This document shows positions 61,210-64,000 of a stretch of 64,000 bases of DNA, piece by piece. The stretch comes from Longimicrobiales bacterium (GTDB lineage Bacteria > Gemmatimonadota > Gemmatimonadetes > Longimicrobiales > Gaopeijiaceae): contig OY282361.1 of the NCBI GenBank assembly GCA_958295645.1, positions 1,268,501 through 1,332,500 on the forward strand, in the 5' to 3' direction. Every line of letters starts with the position of its first letter. Within the stretch, counting starts at the first letter, position 1. The notes beneath the pieces are model-generated. The model was not told where the DNA came from. It did no database searches and worked only from the letters and a program-made list of their open reading frames with translations. The position numbers and the translations under genes are program-made.

Positions 61210-61601
61210 CCGGCCTCGGCCACCCTGGCCACGCCGTCCATCGCCACGTCCACGCCCTTGGGCAAGCCCTTGACGGCCACCGTGGAGCGAGCCGGCTTGT
61301 GATCGCCGAAATGGCGCTCGTAAACGGCGTTCATGTCGCCGAAGAAGGCCATGTCGGCAAGGAACACGGTCGTCTTGACGGCGGTCTGGAGGCTTCCGCC
61401 CGCGGCGGCCAGCACGGCGGCCAAGTTCTGAAGGACGCGATCCGTCTGGGCGGCCACGTCGCCCTTCACCAGTGTCCCGGTCTGGGGGTCGAGCGGGATC
61501 TGGCCCGACGCGAATATCCACCCGTCGGTCACGACGGCTTGCGAATAGGGGCCGATCGCGCCGGGGGCTGCGTCGGTCCGGGCTGGCTTGATTTGGGGCA
61601 T
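61206..61601 (-). CDS. ridA: RidA family enamine/imine deaminase
   Basis: A 131-residue trimeric protein that hydrolyses reactive 2-aminoacrylate-type enamines. It has GAIGPYSQAVVTDGWIFASG, QIPLDPQTGTLV, the segment VKTTVFLADMAFFGDMNAVY, and the carboxylate-binding arginine in KPARSTVAVKGLP. The terminal glutamate is in GVARVAEAG. It overlaps a 47-residue ORF downstream by ATGA. Confidence 0.94.
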   Translation of the reverse strand: MPQIKPARTDAAPGAIGPYSQAVVTDGWIFASGQIPLDPQTGTLVKGDVAAQTDRVLQNLAAVLAAAGGSLQTAVKTTVFLADMAFFGDMNAVYERHFGDHKPARSTVAVKGLPKGVDVAMDGVARVAEAG

Positions 61602-61765
61602 CTGGCGATGTCTCGTCGAATGGTCGGCGCTGGGCGAGGCCGTCGAAACGACAGCGTCGCGGACGTAACATGGACACGGATAAGTTGCAGGCCAGCCCCG
61701 CCCGCGTCAAGTCGGGCGTCGGCCTGCGCCGCCATGGCCTTGCATCCCGCGGGCTCGCACCCCCG

Positions 61766-62797
61766 TCAAGCCGGCTCGCCTTGCCGTCCGGCGGCTTCGG
61801 CTTCCAGAGAGGCTCGGATTTGGTCCGCCGTCACCGTGGCCACGCCGGCCGTCGCCAGACCTGCCGCAGCGCCGTGGGCGGACCACCGTACGGCGTCGCC
61901 GATGGCGGCTCCGGCCGCCACCGCAACCGCGACCACCGCCGCAACCGTGTCCCCGGCCCCGGACACGTCGTAGACCGACCGCGGCGTAACCCGCACCCTG
62001 TCCAGGCGCCCGTTCTCGGAGGCCAGGGCCATGCCGCCCGCGCCCAGCGTCAGCAACAGGTGGAGGCATCCGATCCGGCGCCGTGCGCGCTTCATCCAGT
62101 CGGCGTCGCCGGGCCGCGCAGGCTCGCCCAGGGCGCGCTCCATCTCGTTTCGGTTGGGCTTGAAGACGGTCGCGCCCGCATAGGAGAAGAAGTGTCGCCG
62201 CTTCGGGTCCACCACGGTGGGGATGCCTTGCGCGGCGGCGGCGGCCAGCGCCTTGCGAACGACGGCCGGCGACAGCACGCCCTTGTCGTAGTCGGCGAGC
62301 ACGAGCGCGTCGGCGCCGGGCAGGCAGTCGTCCAGCCGGGCCAGGAGCGCCTCCGCGAGGCCGTCGCTGTGGTCGTCGTCGCGCTCCCGGTCCACTCTGA
62401 CGACTTGCTGGCCGCGGGCCAGGACGCGGGTCTTGACGGTCGTGGGCCTGCCGGAATCCGGGACGAAGCGACGGCCGACTCCGATCTCCGCCAGCGCCTT
62501 GTCGACGGCGCGACCCGCGGCGTCGTCGCCCACCACGCCCACCAGATCGCAACCCGCCCCGAGCCCGCGGACGTTGGCGGCGACGTTTCCCGCGCCCCCG
62601 ACGACCTCCCAGTCGTTCTCCACCAGCACCACGGGAACCGGCGCCTCCGGCGACACGCGGTTCGCCGGTCCCTCCAGGTAGCGGTCCAGCATCACGTCCC
62701 CGAGCACGACGACGCGCCGCTCGGAAAACCCTGCGGCGGCCTCGGCGAACCGGCGCGACTCCCCCCCGGCGGCCGGGGCCGCCGCGGGCGGCGTCAC
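61766..62797 (-). CDS. rfaE1: D-glycero-beta-D-manno-heptose-7-phosphate kinase
   Basis: A 343-residue PfkB/ribokinase-fold enzyme. It phosphorylates heptose 7-phosphate at C1, the step before the RfaE2 reaction. Motifs: VVVLGDVMLDRYLEGP, VGGAGNVAANV, VLADYDKGVLS, VFKPNRNEMERAL and the anion-hole DVSGAGDTVAAV with the catalytic Asp. GTG 62797 overlaps the upstream lipoprotein gene stop by GTGA; the first 25 residues are an Ala/Pro-rich tail. A generic sugar kinase is the alternative, but the GPANRVSPEAPVPVV block is specific for RfaE. Confidence 0.9.
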   Translation of the reverse strand: MTPPAAAPAAGGESRRFAEAAAGFSERRVVVLGDVMLDRYLEGPANRVSPEAPVPVVLVENDWEVVGGAGNVAANVRGLGAGCDLVGVVGDDAAGRAVDKALAEIGVGRRFVPDSGRPTTVKTRVLARGQQVVRVDRERDDDHSDGLAEALLARLDDCLPGADALVLADYDKGVLSPAVVRKALAAAAAQGIPTVVDPKRRHFFSYAGATVFKPNRNEMERALGEPARPGDADWMKRARRRIGCLHLLLTLGAGGMALASENGRLDRVRVTPRSVYDVSGAGDTVAAVVAVAVAAGAAIGDAVRWSAHGAAAGLATAGVATVTADQIRASLEAEAAGRQGEPA

Positions 62798-64000
62798 GAC
62801 GGCGGGTCCCAGTCCGCCAGCGAAAACACCGCCGTCCGCACCGCGCCCTCGCCGGCCGGATCGGTCCAAGCGGCCATCAGCCGGTCCTCTCCGAGGCGGA
62901 CGATGCGCGGGAAGCCGGACTGCCGGCCGGCCGAGATGCTGCCCAGCAGGCGCGCCGGGCCCATGGCGCCGCCCGCGGCCACCCGCCGGCCCAAGACCAC
63001 CGCGTCGCCGCCGCCCTCCATCCAAGCGGCCAGCGCCGAGCCGTCGTCCAGGGCCACCACGTCCACCCGCCCCAGCGGGGCACCCTCGTCCAGGCGGAAA
63101 GGCGGCCCGAAGGTGGCGCCGCCGTCGTTGGAGAAAGCCACATTGACCCGAGCGGCGCCCTCCGGCGCGGTGAACCACGCCACCACCACGTTGCGCCCCG
63201 AGGCCGCGACGGCCGGCCCGTTCACCGGACAGCCCGGGAACACCCAGCCGTCTCGGTGCACCGGCGCGCCGACAGTCCACCCATCCGCAGTCCGCCGAGA
63301 CACGTGGACGTCGCGAACCTCGTCGCCGCTGCGGTTCCGAAACGCGACCAACGGCCCGTCGGCCGTCATGGCGCCCGCCGTCTGGCAGCATTCGCAGGTT
63401 CTGGCGTCCACGACTTCCTCGGGTCCCGCCGGGCCGTGCACCGGGAGCCGCCGAGCCCGCAGCGCCATGGCGCCGCCCTCCTCCACCATCGCCCGCCCGT
63501 CCAGCCAAGCGGCCCAGATCTCCTCGCCGGCGCCGAACACCGAGACGAAGCCGTGCTCGGTGGGCGTGTCGTCGCCGTGCGGCGTCCACGGCTCGGACCA
63601 GGAACGGCCGCCGTCCAGCGACCAGGCCATCCGCACGCCGTAGTCGTACGTGCCCGTCCCCTGGCGCTCCAGCCAATGGGCGACCAACGCGCCGCCCACG
63701 GGCTGGACCGAGGGAAAGTCGGCCCAATTGACGAAGAAGGAGTCCGACTCGGCCACGGTTGCGGGCGTGCTCCAGCTGCCGTCGAAGAACGAGACCGCGA
63801 CGCGGCGCCCGTCCCCGTACGGCTCGATCCAGCTCATCCACGCGCCTTCGCCGGCGGAGGCCAGGAACGGCTGGCCGCCGCCGGACGCGGGCGGACCGGG
63901 CAGCGCAGAGGCGGTTCCAGGTCCCCGGCCGACCACGTCGTCGCCGCCCGCACCGCAGGCCGCCAACGCGGCAGCAACCACGACCGCCACAGCCGCCGGA
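62794..64000 (-). CDS. BNR/sialidase-like lipoprotein, 5' end beyond the window
   Basis: At least 398 residues of a six-bladed beta-propeller of the sialidase/BNR class. The hydrophobic start ends in a lipobox ALAAC, but the frame continues to the window edge, so the true start is probably outside; GTG 63990 is only the first codon available. Asp-box turns are visible (SLDGGRSWSEPW, SNDGGATFGPPF). A conserved-looking cysteine cluster CECCQ occurs at about residues 199-203 of the visible part. The active-site Arg triad of true sialidases is not evident. It overlaps the heptose kinase by GTGA. Confidence 0.72.
   Translation of the reverse strand, partial: PAAVAVVVAAALAACGAGGDDVVGRGPGTASALPGPPASGGGQPFLASAGEGAWMSWIEPYGDGRRVAVSFFDGSWSTPATVAESDSFFVNWADFPSVQPVGGALVAHWLERQGTGTYDYGVRMAWSLDGGRSWSEPWTPHGDDTPTEHGFVSVFGAGEEIWAAWLDGRAMVEEGGAMALRARRLPVHGPAGPEEVVDARTCECCQTAGAMTADGPLVAFRNRSGDEVRDVHVSRRTADGWTVGAPVHRDGWVFPGCPVNGPAVAASGRNVVVAWFTAPEGAARVNVAFSNDGGATFGPPFRLDEGAPLGRVDVVALDDGSALAAWMEGGGDAVVLGRRVAAGGAMGPARLLGSISAGRQSGFPRIVRLGEDRLMAAWTDPAGEGAVRTAVFSLADWDPPS

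Noticed and set aside
1-64000. Selenoprotein ORF with in-frame TGA to match the tRNA-Sec
   Set aside because: At the gene ends I inspected, none continued past TGA into a conserved domain, and I could not identify a SECIS hairpin by eye.
1-64000. CRISPR arrays, insertion sequences, integrase or attachment sites
   Set aside because: No spaced direct repeats, transposase motifs or terminal inverted repeats found; the only tandem repeat is the 34-base unit at 4834-4927.

Overview
The window is a dense, very GC-rich bacterial chromosome segment from a Gram-negative, diderm organism. The case for an outer membrane is the SusC/SusD receptor pair, LptE, LpxH, porin-like beta-barrels and both ADP-heptose genes. 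SusCD, a large VPS10/BNR-repeat secreted protein, AtuA-family genes, a three-MrpD antiporter and pervasive GTG/TTG starts are together most like Gemmatimonadota. That placement is inference from gene content; no rRNA or ribosomal protein is present. I see no insertion sequence, phage, CRISPR array or replication origin.

Layout. 1-7.0 kb: the end of a PIG-L type deacetylase, then a minus-strand acyl-CoA operon (B12-binding subunit, carboxyltransferase, AtuA, AtuA-like small protein, enoyl-CoA hydratase) ending in a small membrane protein and a phosphohexomutase. 7.5-9.0 kb: DoxX and MurB. 9.0-16.0 kb (minus): response regulator/PP2C phosphatase, periplasmic binding protein, histidine kinase, MATE exporter, hydrolase. 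16.2-21.5 kb (plus): glnA, glnE, an RsbW-like kinase and a STAS protein. 21.5-24.2 kb: porin and ammonium transporter, divergent. 24.3-27.6 kb: ATP-grasp / alpha-E / transglutaminase cassette. 27.7-30 kb: TorF-like protein, tRNA-Pro, a DUF4105/Lnb-like membrane protein. 30-38.6 kb (minus): an Mrp-type cation/proton antiporter operon with rfaE2 and rdgB at its end. 38.7-44 kb: envelope and lipid genes (LptE, lipoprotein, LpxH, DUF5683, diacylglycerol kinase-like, acyltransferase) and a selenocysteine tRNA. 44.2-47.7 kb: eukaryote-type deoxyribose-phosphate aldolase with a two-module ALDH16. 47.7-51.8 kb: a defence island (OLD-like ATPase/nuclease facing Mrr_N-McrB plus McrC). 51.8-64 kb: VPS10-like protein, two lipoproteins, SusD, SusC, RidA with a coupled 47-residue ORF, heptose kinase and a BNR-repeat lipoprotein cut by the window end.

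How the parts connect. Nitrogen assimilation (glutamine synthetase, its adenylyltransferase, ammonium transporter) surrounds what looks like a complete signalling chain: a binding protein translationally coupled to a histidine kinase, a receiver-PP2C phosphatase, and an RsbW kinase/STAS antagonist pair. This is the best candidate for an undescribed regulatory system. The McrBC/OLD island is the second. The selenocysteine tRNA implies that the genome decodes UGA as Sec, although I found no selenoprotein or Sel gene here. Several genes (murB, the MrpB-like gene) have no ATG, GTG or TTG at the position their homology demands, which points to CTG or ATC starts or to assembly errors.
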